64,000 nt of DNA from Leptodontidium sp. MPI-SDFR-AT-0119 (Eukaryota; Ascomycota; Leotiomycetes; Helotiales; Leptodontidiaceae), in the NCBI GenBank assembly GCA_020726505.1, contig JAHLEZ010000006.1, forward strand, positions 1,364,001 through 1,428,000. The letters run 5' to 3'. The notes beneath the pieces are model-generated. The model had not been told where the DNA came from, made no database searches, and saw only the letters and a list, made by a program, of their open reading frames with translations. Positions 1 to 11,202 of this stretch are shown one piece after another; position 1 is the stretch's first letter; every line of letters begins with the position of its first letter. The position numbers and the translations under genes were made by a program.

Positions 1-1329
1 CAACTCACTCCCAATAGTATCCGCCTCTGAAGATAATGAATGTATTAGCATATTTCGCTATAGCTCACAAACACATGAATACGTACACAACCATCGACCC
101 AAAAATTTGAGACTTCCATGTCGCGCGTACAGCTCTCTGAGAAGGCAACAACTCATAGCCCCAAGGAGGTATGACCTTTGTATCCGCAAGGGGGGCGGCG
201 GCGGCCATGCTCTCGAATCTGCGTCCGCGCTATGCCAGCGAAAGTTTCTGGTCCTGGGCGTCATATATCAACTCCAACAAATCCGGGGCTTGAATTCAAA
301 TCTCTCCGAATCAGACCACGAGAGGGGTTCGAGCTCAAGAACGGTCCAGTCATGCCTATCCAAGGATTTTCGAAATACGGCGTACGTACGTCGGAAAGCC
401 ACCAGCAGCGTGGACAAACACATGGGAGCCATCTCAAGCCACAAAAAGCCATGCCAGTCCCAGGTATGGCAATAGTTCTGCATATCCCCCTGAGCTGCCC
501 CCCCCCGCCCTCTGTTCCAAGCGACAGGAAGCGACGAAACATTTGTTATGTTCTTAGTTTGGAAACCCCGGTCGGATTACTAAACTCTAATCGAGCTGAA
601 TCACCGCCGAGACATCCTCGTGGTGGTGGTGGTGGGGTGGTAGTTGCTTTTGTTTACATCGTTTTTCTTTGCACGCCGTCTCCTGAATTATTGGGCCTTG
701 GTCCCCGGGTCATTCTCAAGACGTCCCCGGACGCACCTCGCTTTTAAAGTTTACTGTAAAGCGGAACGGCACACCCATACCATACCTAGGTGTTTCCCGT
801 GTGTGATGGATGATCACGACGCGAATTGGGACGGGACAGCTGGTCCCAAGGTCCGATCCGAGACATTCTTCCTCAGGTGTATTCCGACAATTGCGTTCAG
901 CTTTGTACCACAACCAGCTTCTGGATTTGGTGCAGCTTGCGATTTCAGCACCATGGCCCTGAATTTATTCTCGCCTTGTTGTCGATGGTTCATGGTGAAA
1001 TGGGCTTTCGTTTACAATATTAGTCCAGGGTATGGCGCGATGGAGAGACAAGAGGATACCCAGAGAATTGAGGGCTCCACCAGAACAGGTTAGCTCTTTT
1101 CCGAAGTTATCCTTCAAAACCCTTGATACAAACGCCGAGTGACGGGGCTTTAGAGCCCTCCAACTGGAACGCAAGCGCACAAGATCACCCAAGAGGGCGG
1201 GACAGTAAGGTTAACCCATCCCGCCGCGCTCCTCCCTTCGGAAGCCCCGGGACAGTGGCGATGAGCTTCTCCTATGATTCGTTTAGATTGAAATCAGTAA
1301 AGAGGACCTGCATGGCCACATGAAATGCA
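1..1329. other. gene-free GC-rich stretch
   Basis: No coding sequence is supported. Long open frames on both strands overlap each other, show no domain or splice logic, and look like chance frames in GC-rich DNA. It holds short simple-sequence patches: a 9-C run near 498-506 and a GTG-type triplet run near 620-640. Confidence 0.5.
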
Positions 1330-1608
1330 CAGTCGCACTCTACGTGTGGACGGGAAACGGCAGATTTTTGGCACAGGCCACACCAAAAAACCGACCTCTG
1401 CAGAACAATTAAATCGCAAAATCTCTACAACGGCAAATGCATTTTGCTCAAAAATGAAACTCTAGGCTTACCCAAATTATAAGATAAATTTCCTAACTTA
1501 AAATGAAAATTATATGAATTTTCGTCGTAGAGATATTGCAATTGAGGTGCTTCTGAGCGAGTGCCACAAATCGGCCAACTTCCCAGCCACACGTAGAGGT
1601 CGCAGTTG
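1330..1608. repeat. fold-back (long imperfect inverted repeat) element
   Basis: The left end (from 1330) and the reverse complement of the right end (to 1608) align over roughly 100 nt with scattered mismatches and gaps. Shared blocks include CTCTACGTGTGG near both ends, GATTT-TGGCAC, ATCTCTAC, and an AT-rich inner part. The whole element of about 280 bp can fold as one hairpin with its centre near 1480-1490. There is no ORF inside. It resembles a fold-back MITE or a decayed inverted pair. No clear target-site duplication could be seen. Confidence 0.55.
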
Positions 1609-2046
1609 AAAAAAGCGCCGCATCGGGGAGCAAATCAGCGAATCAGGTACTGAGATTCAGACTTGATACGGAGCAACAGCGGAGAAATAGTGGATGCCAA
1701 CACTGTTTGGTGCAGGACGAAGTCTTCCCATTTCTACGCCGCGCAGGAATTTCAAAGTGCGCCGAAGCATGCCCTACGATAGCAACGGGTGGCTTATAAA
1801 CCGGAAATTAAGCACCTTTAGCTACTAAGCCTGCGTAATCATTCTCTACTTGTCGCATATTACCGTAAGTAACATATGAGACACCAAACGACCTCCTCTC
1901 TTCCTTTTTTTTCTTCCATCGAGTAAGTTATCGAGTAAGTCATATACATATTCTTTCTCCTTCTCCTTCGCTTTCGCTTTCTCTCTTTCCTTCTCTTATC
2001 GAGTACATTAATCACTTTCTCATTGACTTTCTATTGTTTACTTTAA
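1609..2046. other. gene-free stretch with pyrimidine-rich tract
   Basis: No gene is seen. Positions about 1888-2010 are strongly C/T-rich on the plus strand (long CTTTT/CTCC runs), as is common just upstream of fungal transcription starts. It probably belongs to the promoter of the downstream P450 gene. Confidence 0.4.
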
Positions 2047-2106
2047 GAGGAATTCCTATTCGCGAGGAACGCCCATCCGTGAGGAATGCTTATTCGCGAG
2101 GAATGG
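2047..2106 (+). repeat. 17-bp tandem repeat, about 3.5 units
   Basis: Three consecutive 17-bp units begin with GAGGAA at 2047, 2064 and 2081, and a partial fourth starts at 2098. The unit is approximately GAGGAAYGCYYATYCGC, with a few substitutions between copies. It lies about 120 bp upstream of the P450 start codon, so it could hold repeated regulator sites or simply be a minisatellite. Confidence 0.7.
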
Positions 2107-2224
2107 AAGTTGCTATGGGACATTTTGTAACTCAATTCGTGACTCGATTAATATTTCATTACGTGGTAAACTGGTTAAAATATAGCCACTTCTCTTCAAT
2201 TAACCACGAGTTGTTACCGTGGGG

Positions 2225-3356
2225 ATGTCTACCAGCGCTTCTTTTCACATCGCAGGTGACTTCGTTGTCCCTTTCACCGCTTTCCAACCATCAACGCTTA
2301 CAGCCCTCCTCTTGATCGTCTCTTCGTGTCTATATTTGTATGCTCGCAGTGCTATGGAATATTACGTATGTTCCCCTATGTTGAAGGACGTGCGGAATCT
2401 TATTCGATGACGACTGTAGTACGATGTCGAGTTCGGCAAGCGCAAGGGGTGCAAACCCTCAGCAGCTAAGCTTATCTATCATTGGCCGCTTGCGCTGGAC
2501 ATAATGAGGGATGGATTCAGAGCAGGACGAGATAAAAAGCTTCTTGCCTTCTTCACTGAACAGTTTGATCAGTTGAGCCCGACTGCTGAGGTCAAGATCC
2601 TCGGAGGTATCGGCTATGTGACGCAGGATCCCGAGAACATAGAGGCATTGCTTTCTACACAATTTGAAGGTAAGTAGCCCGACAGTCTCTCCGGTCCACA
2701 TACTTGAGCGTCTTAATCTAACCATAGAACTTCTCAGACTTTCATCTTGGACCTCGCACCTTGGCTATGAAGGCGATGATCGGTAATGGAATCTTTACTC
2801 AAGACGGTATTGCCTGGAAGCACTCGAGGGAAGTTCTGAGGCGACAATTCATGCGGATACAGTACCAGAACTTAAAAGGTCTCCGTGAGCATCTAGAAAC
2901 CTTGATGGAAAGACTGAGTACTTCTTCTGGAGTCACGGACCTTCAGCCAATGTTCTACGGACTGACGCTTGACACAACTATAGCTATGATATTGGGTCAA
3001 CCGGTTGAGAGTTTCAAGCATGAGATCGGAGATCTATTTTCGAAAGCCTTTGACCAAGCTTCTCTAGTTACTGGTACACGCGCTCGGCTTGGGGACTTGT
3101 ATTTCCTGTACAGTCCCGCGGGTTTCGTCAAGGCTTGTGCAACAATCAAAAAGTACGCCTACCAATTCGCTGTAGACGCTCTGCAACGAGATGTGGAAAA
3201 TACGGTCGATTCTGAGAAAACTTCATTCATATCGGAGCTGCATCGCGACAACGAGGACTTGCAGCTCGTTCGTGATCAAGTACTTAATGTGCTGGTTGCT
3301 GGAAGAGATACCACAGCCGCGACACTGTCTTACGCATTGTTAGTAAATGATTTTTT

Positions 3357-3389
<33 letters not shown>

Positions 3390-4092
3390 AGCGCTGATAC
3401 CTCAGATACAGTCACCCTTCTTCTGCGAAATCCAAATGTACTAAAGACTCTCCGTTGTGAAATAGACACTGTTGTTGGACCCGAAAAGGATATCAAAAGA
3501 GCGTATATTCAGCGAATGCCCTATTTGCACAATGTCCTCCAGGAAAGTGAGGAATCAAATAATCCTTATAGCCACGCACTTGCTGAAAAAACATACAGCC
3601 CTTCGATTGTATCCTCCAGCTCCGATCAATACACGCTTTTGCAGGAAGACGACTACTCTCCCCGTTGGTGGTGGTCCGGACGGACGCTCGCCACTCCTGG
3701 TTCGAGAAGGAATGCCTGTTGCATATTCAGTGTACCACATGCAACGTCGGAAGGATCTATATGGTCCCGATCCTTTAGCTTTCCGACCCGAGAGATGGGA
3801 TAGCTCGGAGCTTGCTAGTATCGGCTGGGCATATCTTCCGTTTAATGGTGGACCGCGACTTTGTCTAGGTAGTAAGTTCGGCTGTATTTCTTGTCCCTAA
3901 TGCAGAGGCTGATTTAGCGCAACCAGAGGATTTGGACTCATGCTTGCTTCCTGTGCAATCGTACGGATTCTCCAGGAATACCCGGGTATAAGACTTGTCC
4001 CGGGAACGGTATTGGAAGAACCGGGGACGGAACGGCAACATCTCACCCTTACTCTGTCTAATGCCCAAGGCTGCAAAGTTGTTCTTCGATGA
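2225..4092 (+). CDS. cytochrome P450, CYP52/alkane-hydroxylase clan (last junction unresolved)
   Basis: Probable ER-anchored heme monooxygenase of the fungal CYP52-type (fatty acid/alkane omega-hydroxylase) clan. The ATG at 2225 starts a hydrophobic anchor ([13 protein letters not shown]). Exons: 2225-2365, 2420-2669, 2738 to about 3336, about 3392-3549, about 3592-3870 and a last coding block ending with the stop at 4090-4092. Visible motifs are GIFTQDG-WKHSRE, the I-helix AGRDTTA, the K-helix ETLR (E|TLR split by an intron at 3550), the PERW region and the heme loop [10 protein letters not shown]. The intron after the I-helix contains a 29-G run. After the heme loop the good donor GTAAGT leaves phase 1, but the downstream frame (starting around FGLMLAS) needs phase 2, so a weak donor or a one-base lesion is likely. 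Family assignment is firm; intactness is not. Confidence 0.8.
3359..3387 (+). repeat. poly-G homopolymer, 29 Gs
   Basis: An uninterrupted run of 29 guanines follows eight T's. It sits inside the P450 intron that splits the I-helix exon from the helix J exon. The length may be imprecise in any assembly. Confidence 0.9.
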
Positions 4093-5644
4093 GGAAGCAT
4101 CTATTACAAGGTGTGGTCCTGTCATCCGCATCCTCATTCTCGACGGCGTAAGCGGGTCTTCGGCACAGGTACACATGGATAGACAATCTCTTCTTATGGA
4201 TTGTTGTAGCACAGAGATCAATGAAGTCAAATATGGATTAGCATGCCCATGTGTTAGCAGTTTGTAACCCCCCATAGCTTCCGAAATGCAATTTGCTCTC
4301 TTCAAGAAGGCTTAAGTCGTATTCTGTGCTTTCGACTATGTTAGAAGTACTCCTACGTAGATAGCTGTCAATCACCTCGCTTTCACGACTGCTCTTCGCA
4401 TGAAACCATATTATTGTTTTACGTGTTCAGCTTTGACCGACATTGACCAAACGCACTCTCCGACCTCCGCAACAGCTGGAAGAGACCTCAATCTCCTCAC
4501 ACAAGCTTTCCATTCTCCCATCGAAGAAACCGGTAAGAATAGAAGGTAGAAAATCACAATCACTGCAAACATTATATAGCTCTTCAATAGGTCACTACCT
4601 AAAGCTCGGAACCTGCCGTTGCAGATGTTCCAGAATATGTTATAAACGAATTACTTATAGAAACCAGTCAGAAATAAGGTTGCGTGACATCAAAAATGTC
4701 CGCCCTCAATTTTACAAACAGAATATGTATTTTGGCAAGTCGGCTGGCAAAGTAATGACTAAATACACCAAAAATAGCAGCTGCCTTGCCATCTACTTGT
4801 TAGAAAGAGTAACTGCTCCCCTTAAAATCATAAACATTATCGAAATTAATTCTTATTTAGATCATAATTTAATTACCTGATATTGTTCGAAAATTTACTT
4901 AATGCCTCTCCAAAGCCATTGCAGGTAGTATCCCTCCGATAACGATGATGTTATTTGCTTTTGATTTATTTTTCGTCTTTGCTGTATGTAACGTGGCTTA
5001 CTATATCAATAAGTTGGCTGTAAAGAGAGTGGCCATATTAAATGCATCGGCTTGACAGCTGGCGCCTGCTACTCTTGCTACAACCATAGTGTATTTTTTC
5101 TCATTTGCTCCCCTGGATTTCTCGAAACGCACAATTCACCTTATGAAATATGGTTTGCAATACAATCTGCTAGCGTTTCCTTTGCAGTTGCTCGACCTTG
5201 CGACAAGTTTCTATTCATAAATAATAAACGTCTCGCTTAATACTCGCTTAAATAGTGGTTCAAGGAAATTCATATATTGAATCAGTCCCGGGGAGACAAC
5301 AGCCAGGAGGACAAGATCTGGAAAGGTCCTAATATATTTTATATCAAGGGTGCTTTTGAGCAAAGATAATCAGCCAGGTTTTACAGCACGAGAACTGACG
5401 GAGAAATTGTACAAGCAAAACAGACCCCAGGGCTTCCTAAATCAAATGATTCTTTCTCTATGTCAAGAGCTCCGGGCTTCCGGACAATACTCTTATGCCT
5501 CTCAGAGAGTTGGAATAAGATACTTAATATCATTTACTCATTAACAAGTCGCTAGCGGGCTGGGTTGGTGGTAGCATCGCAACATTACGCCGTGAAATGT
5601 GAAATTTATATTCTGATGGCTATAGAACTTCCAAACATTCCGAT
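4093..5644. other. gene-free, AT-rich stretch
   Basis: The stretch from about 4530 to 5540 is markedly more AT-rich than the rest. Open frames here (for example 4443-4880) show no domain, no splice support and no recognisable homology. It could be an old degraded repeat, but no terminal repeats were found. Confidence 0.4.
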
Positions 5645-6815
5645 CTACAGTGGAATACACTGGCTATACCAGTCATTATTGTAAACGCATGTGCTTCCTG
5701 CTGCACACGTGAATGGACCATTCCAAGACAGACCACCTGAATATTTGTTATTATCTTGGCCATGACGTGAGTTGGTAGTACTAACCGCATTGGCCGTAAA
5801 CAGGACTTGACGACCCACTGCTTGGTGCTCCGCTGCTTGTTGTTATCGTGGAGGCTGAAGATGTTTTCGTGACAGATGTACTCGTTGTAGCTGGTTTAGT
5901 AGTCGAAACAGAGCTTCTGGTTGAGGAAGTGGCACTTGATGTACTTCCAGTTGCGGGCCCCCCCAACTCTGACAATAGCACTGCTCAGTGGGAGGAACCA
6001 GTCGTTGGCGAGGACAATATTCCCAGCATCATTCGGGTGTACTCCGTCTCCAGTGTCGAGCGAAGTCGAAAATCCAGTCCACAAATCAACAACGAAAACA
6101 GGGCTTGCAGTCGTAGAAATACCAGTCGCCCACTGTATTATGGTCAGTTTCGGTATCTTTGGTGTTTGATGAACCACGCGTGTAATTATCGCCTTGTAAA
6201 TTGATAGAAACCAGTGCTATGTACAGGTAATGAGGGAGGGAACTGTTCACGTACTGCGGGAATAGCTGCATTGAGGTTTATGACACCCTGCGCGCATGTT
6301 GTACACCCAGATGGCGACATGGGAGTTATCTGTGCAACCAACACCAACATATTTGGGTTTTGGGCTCTCATTTGGCCAACGAGTGTAGTATAGGCCGCCA
6401 AAATAGTGGCCGTTGGGATTGAGGACCACACATCGTTTGTCCCAAGCATCATTGTCACGATATCTGGCTGCGAGACTGCGAGCCAACCTGGTAGCTGGTT
6501 GTTGGAAACTATTCCCGTAGCCTGAAAGCCTCCATGGCCATCATTCTCGCCGTCATAAGTGAAGCCGCATCCTTGGCCCGGAAGCGTTCCTACAAAATCA
6601 GTATTGTTGACTCCTGCTGCTTGGAGTTTCTGCCACAGGAGAGCTCTCCAACAACCCTGTATGTAGTTAGTTTAGGACGTTATACAATTAAGGGGGGAAA
6701 ACTATACCGGAGAGCCAGTTATACTGTCTCCCAGCGCATTTATGCGAACAGTCGAGGAGAGCACTAGCTGGGAGACATCCAAGAAAGCGATGGCGAGCAG
6801 AAATTTGACGAACAT
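5645..6815 (-). pseudogene. CE3 acetylxylan esterase with C-terminal CBM1, frameshifted
   Basis: Secreted SGNH esterase of carbohydrate esterase family 3 that deacetylates xylan, with a cellulose-binding tail. Exons on the minus strand are 6815-6708, 6656-6255, 6132-5786 and 5736-5645. The ATG at 6815 opens a signal peptide, followed by block I GDSITGSPGCWR, the FVGTLPGQGC and YDGENDGHGGF motifs, GTNDVW, and block V DGVHPNDAGN holding the catalytic Asp/His. A Ser/Thr-rich linker leads to CBM1 (VYGQCGG...WNGPFTCAAGSTC...WYSQC). The exon lengths add to 949 nt, one more than a multiple of three. The frame breaks in a 7-G run (plus-strand C's 5958-5964) between the catalytic domain and the linker; with six G's both parts would be in frame. 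The catalytic domain itself is uninterrupted, so a truncated esterase without CBM1 could still be made. Confidence 0.85.
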
Positions 6816-7487
6816 GGTGAGGGGGTCGTATAGCATGAAAAAGATAGTAGAGTCGTTGAAGAGCGACTCCGACTTGATGTACTTTTAACTTATGACAGTA
6901 ATAAGGGACATCTGCAAACTCTGACAAGCCCCATGACCTCAACACGGTTTATTCCAAGGGTTCCACTGCTAAAGTTCGGAAGTTTTACCTCCGCGATCAT
7001 CAGCCTATTGCTACAGAAAATTTAGGGAAAATAGAATCGGTAGTCCATCCCGCGGGTGCCGTGTGAAGCTTTGCTCATGAGTTATAAATTGTGGGGTTAT
7101 GCACATTTCTATGCAATGCCGCCTCTGGTCGAACGGACCGAAATTCCCCTGGGAACTAACCATATCATGATTGGTCTGTTTTGAAGGGGAGATACACACA
7201 ACTGGCTAGTTTTACGCCTCTGGAGTAGTTTTAACGATAGCTGGCCGAGACTCCGAACAGGAGCTACCCCCCCATCGTGGTGTACAGGCTCTGAAAACCC
7301 GCACCGTCGGGTGTTACAGGATCGCCGGTTTTCTTTATCTGCTAGGGATTCATATAATGGATCACAACACTGCAGTGGAAATAAATTCGTATGGAAGTCG
7401 AAATATTCAACTATCATGTATCACACCTAGCTTAGAGCTTCACCAGTCAATAGAAACACCTCCCGAGTAACCTCCAGCATCAAAAGT
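6816..7487. other. intergenic stretch between esterase and pectate lyase
   Basis: Nothing beyond the esterase promoter and the pectate lyase 3' flank could be supported. Both neighbours are on the minus strand. Confidence 0.4.
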
Positions 7488-9348
7488 TCAGAACGACAGA
7501 GTAGCACCTGCTGTTGAGACCACAGAATTGACAACATTCTCAGAGCCTAGCAGCGAGTAGCTATATGGCATGCTGCTGGCAGAGAGAGTTCCTGTTGGAG
7601 CAGTGTTGGCAGCACCTCCGAGATTTGTGTCAAAAACGTTGGCATATCTGTATAGACTGTCAATTGCTTGTCCTGGGAGCCTAACATGGTGGATGGATGA
7701 GGCCTACCCCGTATTATCACTGTACAGCGCAGCAATTGGTTCAGTTACATTCGAAAATACGTTACTCTGAACGAGAATCTGGGCTCCATCCCTGGTGTCG
7801 ATGCCCGTATTCATGTTTTTGAAATACGAATTGTACACATGGCCAACTCCATATCTGAGACTGGGTGTCCTACTCCCAATGTTGAGCCAGTACTGCCACG
7901 CGATTGGAGATTAGCATTTGCCTTGAGATGAGAGTGCTGTCTTCTCGGTTTGGGGAGGAAACTCACGTTATTGCACTGGGTGACATGTAGATGCCCAGTA
8001 TCCTCAGCAGCATTATTGTCGGAGTGGCCAACAAGAGATGCCTTCCCTAAGATAGCAGGCGTATTAGTAACTTTATTTTGAGATCTGGTTGGTACGAAAA
8101 TGTCGACGGTAATCTCTGCTTCAGACCAATTGGCAGTCTAAAGGGCCAGGGGAAAACTAGCATCATCACTTACAATGATCGTGAAGATACAGGTTACTGA
8201 ACGTAACCCACTCAGAAGCATGACTCATATCGATAAGACCGTCGTAATAGTCCTTGTCATGTGTCAAGTCAGAGTAGAACTCGCTAATCAAGACTTTAGT
8301 AGGTGTAACCTTCAATGTTTGGAGAGAAAAGATCCGGTCCCTAGTTCAGATCTTGAACTAATTCACGGCAAAGGATGACATACCAATGGTCCACCCAAAC
8401 ATTTTTAGACGCCTGAAACAACCCCAGAAATTAGCATTTCCGTACTAAACAAAAAGCTAGGATCCCTAATTCAGGAAGGTATGCCAGAACAAGAAGCAAG
8501 ACTACAAAAGAACCCGGAAAATACGCACCTGAACAGTTATACCATCGCCGTTAGCCGCAAGCACATTCTGGCTGATGATGTTGCGGACGATGACATTGCT
8601 TTGCTTCCACACAAAAAGCCCTATCCCCACAAGCTCTTGATAAAATCAGCAGAGGGTCAGATCTGGGATATTGCAGAGACTAACTGGCACCTGGGAGTCC
8701 TATGACTGTCTTGTTCGACCCGATTCGGACTGTGGAGTATGTCAGCACCGAGTTATCATATTGTACATCATGAACGAGCCTGGGCCTCCGATAGAGATTA
8801 CGCCCTTAAAAAAGAGTTTCCCAAAGTGGACAGTCGTAAATGGCAGAATAGGGTAGAAAGTAGTACTGACCTTGCTGGGCTCCGGTGATCGTCCCTGAGA
8901 TCACGATAATTCTAGGAGTGATATCGTTGTTCTTCGCATTGTTTGCTACCGCAGTGAACTACAAAATGCGATATTAGTACACAGATGTAAGTGCGATGAT
9001 CCGAAACAGGAAACTCGCAGATTATGATCTACGAACTGTGGCGGAGCGCTGGAGATAGAGTCTATTAGAGAAAACATACTTCGGCAAGGGTTGACACAGT
9101 TGTCACAGTTCCTCCTTTCCCTCCTGTAGTTCTATATTACCAAGTGTCAGTAGGATTTGTTCACTTTCAAGTCATTGGAGCTTGGCTTACCCTCCATTTG
9201 CTTGGGCGTATCCTAGGTTTGCTGCATCGGAAATAGTTGCCCTCTTGACAATGACGGCCCGATCTACCAAGTTCTCTGTTGGGGTAGGGATGGCAGATGC
9301 TAGCTGTGACAGCAGAGCAAGACCAGAAAAAGCCGAGGAGAACTTCAT
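7488..9348 (-). CDS. secreted pectate lyase, PL1 family
   Basis: Secreted Ca-dependent pectate lyase that cleaves polygalacturonate in plant cell walls by beta-elimination. The ATG at 9348 gives a classic signal peptide (MKFSSAFSGLALLSQLASA), so it was preferred to an in-frame ATG 27 nt upstream. I could join ten exons in phase, including GTVTTVSTLAE, ITGAQ, SNKTVIG, VWKQSNVIVRN, SKNVWVDHCEFYSD, the THDKDYYDGLIDM Ca-site region, WKASLVGHSDNN, SRTPSLRYGVGHVYN, and NTGIDTRDGAQ. The protein ends at a TGA (7488-7490) after GATLSF. At the VDHC|EFYSD junction the acceptor is the TTAG just before CGAGTTC; the earlier AAAG looks attractive but is out of frame. No lesion was found, in contrast to the neighbouring esterase. 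Confidence 0.9.
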
Positions 9349-11041
9349 ATTGAAAACGAGGAATGTTAAAGCCAAGAACTGCAGCTACTGAAACAAGCAT
9401 CAAAAGCGGACTTACAAGCTTTATACAACTCCAGCTTGCCAGACGCAGCGGCGAATATGGAAAGTAAACTGAGTTCCTAGAATTAAAATGTAATTACTCC
9501 GTCCTCTGGAGAGGGGTCACACAAGTTGAGTGGTTATTCTGGATTCGTGCACCTCAAACAAGTGCTTGTCCACGAATGAAAGCACACTTTAGTCATGACT
9601 CGATGCAGTGTATAGAAAAAGCTGTCATGTCAATTCGTACTCCTTCATTTTTCCAGCACTAGGCCTTATGATGGATGCAACAAACACAGAATTAAATAGA
9701 TTGACCAGACTGGGAAAATTGTTCCGTTCAGGGGTAGGTGGATTCTGGTTGGTGGCTCTTGGCGAGGACATTTCCGCCGGGGACCCCGCATTTAGGGGCA
9801 GCTCTGCTAGTTGCTAAAGTAAACACTTATTCCGATACACTGTGATCTACACAAGAGAAGTGCAGTCCAGGTTGGAAATTTCAATACGAAGTTACTGATT
9901 TATGACTGTAGGGGGCGGTCAGTCCAAGTTTCCCTCAAGCCTTCTCTCGCTTATGTAAATAAATGTCGGGAAAGGGGTAGCGAGGGCAGGCTACCAAATC
10001 TAATCGAGCCCAAGTACACAGCAGCTGTATAGATTAAGCTAAGATCCTCAGTTCAACCTTAAAGACAGTAGTGCTCCCTAGATTTGAGTTTTACTAGACA
10101 ACCCAACTTTCTTTATATAGTTTTGACTAACTCTTTCTCTCTTGCAAACACCTTTAATACAGAACTACTCGAACTACATTTTCCCCCCTTCAAATCACTT
10201 GTGTTATTGCTTCTAAAGAGAACCCAGCACAAAGTCCCAAATCGGCACTGTCGACCTAGTCAGAATGAAGGTCTGATGGAAGCGACGAGTGGGACGACGG
10301 AGTAGGTCCGCGGCGTTAGACAAGTGTCCACCGATTTTGAGCAAGAGCTCAATTGGCTAGCTTTGTATAATTGCCGTCTTGGAAGCCATGTGGGGCTGTT
10401 TTCTAATGGAAGACTTCCAAGTTAATAGGGGATTCATGATAGTTGGCGTCGCGAAGTGGAGAAGGTGGAAAGAGTTACCTTTTTGATAATCCGGCCCTGG
10501 GGCGCAAATCTCTGTTGCAAGTGAAAACAAAACTAGGAGTCCTCAATCGAAAGGGCGTATGATCACCCTTGGATAAAACAATCTAATACTAGGGGTTTTA
10601 ACTCCTTTGACGTGTATTCACGTCGATACGGTTCTTCTTCGTCGCACGATAAGCCCTGGCCCTGCTAGCAAAACCGATCTGCTAAGCGAGGGTTTTAAGC
10701 GAGGGCTCGATCAACAAACACGGAGGCTGGATTGGATAGACATAAAAATGGTGTAGGAGTTTCCTTCACCCCTCAGAGCAACAATAGCGCTAGGTTCAAG
10801 CGAGAGATTATTGTTTCCCAGTTTCATCTCGGGATTTCGAGCCTGATTAATTTGACGATGTGAAGTGGAAGCCTGGGCCAGACTTCCTCCTGAGGTTGGA
10901 CTTGTAGGATTACGATGACGAGTTGAAGATATATCCCGTATGACTGTATTTATGTGAATTGACATTCACTATACAATTATTATACCTAGATTAATCTACC
11001 AACCCGGGTACCCATTTTCGGACAGCACGTGATACACAATG
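9349..11041. other. gene-free stretch
   Basis: No coding region is supported. The part nearest 9348 is the pectate lyase promoter. It contains a CTGGAG at 9506-9511 that fits the loose CreA consensus SYGGRG, but such hits are frequent by chance. Confidence 0.4.
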
Positions 11042-11043
11042 TA

Positions 11044-11200
11044 CGAAAGGGGGTTGACAGTGGGTCTCGCCTCCCCTTGTACGGCAGTAAGGTAAACCTT
11101 CCAATCAACGGTTTAGAATGCTAGAATTTTCTCCACAGGTTTCCTTATATGTTAAGGCAGAGACAGGGGGGTGGCGAGACCCACTGTCAACCCCCTTTCG
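11044..11200. mobile_element. 157-bp mariner/Tc1-type MITE with TA target-site duplication
   Basis: The ends are perfect inverted repeats of 28 bp: the left starts CGAAAGGGGGTTGACAGTGG at 11044 and the right ends with its complement at 11200. The element is flanked on both sides by TA (11042-11043 and 11201-11202), the typical target duplication of Tc1/mariner/pogo elements. Similarity between the arms continues weakly inward (C-rich block, then TAAGG-AAACCT). There is no ORF, so it is non-autonomous. Confidence 0.85.
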
Positions 11201-11202
11201 TA

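Noticed and set aside
178..747. 189-codon plus-strand open frame
   Set aside because: Overlaps open frames on the other strand, has Pro/Gly runs from homopolymers, shows no domain and no promoter-like context.
4443..4880. 145-codon open frame in AT-rich DNA
   Set aside because: No domain, odd composition and AT-rich surroundings; most likely chance.
8270..8385. Frameshift in the pectate lyase at VDHC
   Set aside because: Using the TTAG acceptor before CGAGTTC restores phase and the family's HxEFYSD sequence, so there is no lesion.
9506..9511. CreA site upstream of the pectate lyase
   Set aside because: Single match to a very loose consensus; not enough to call.
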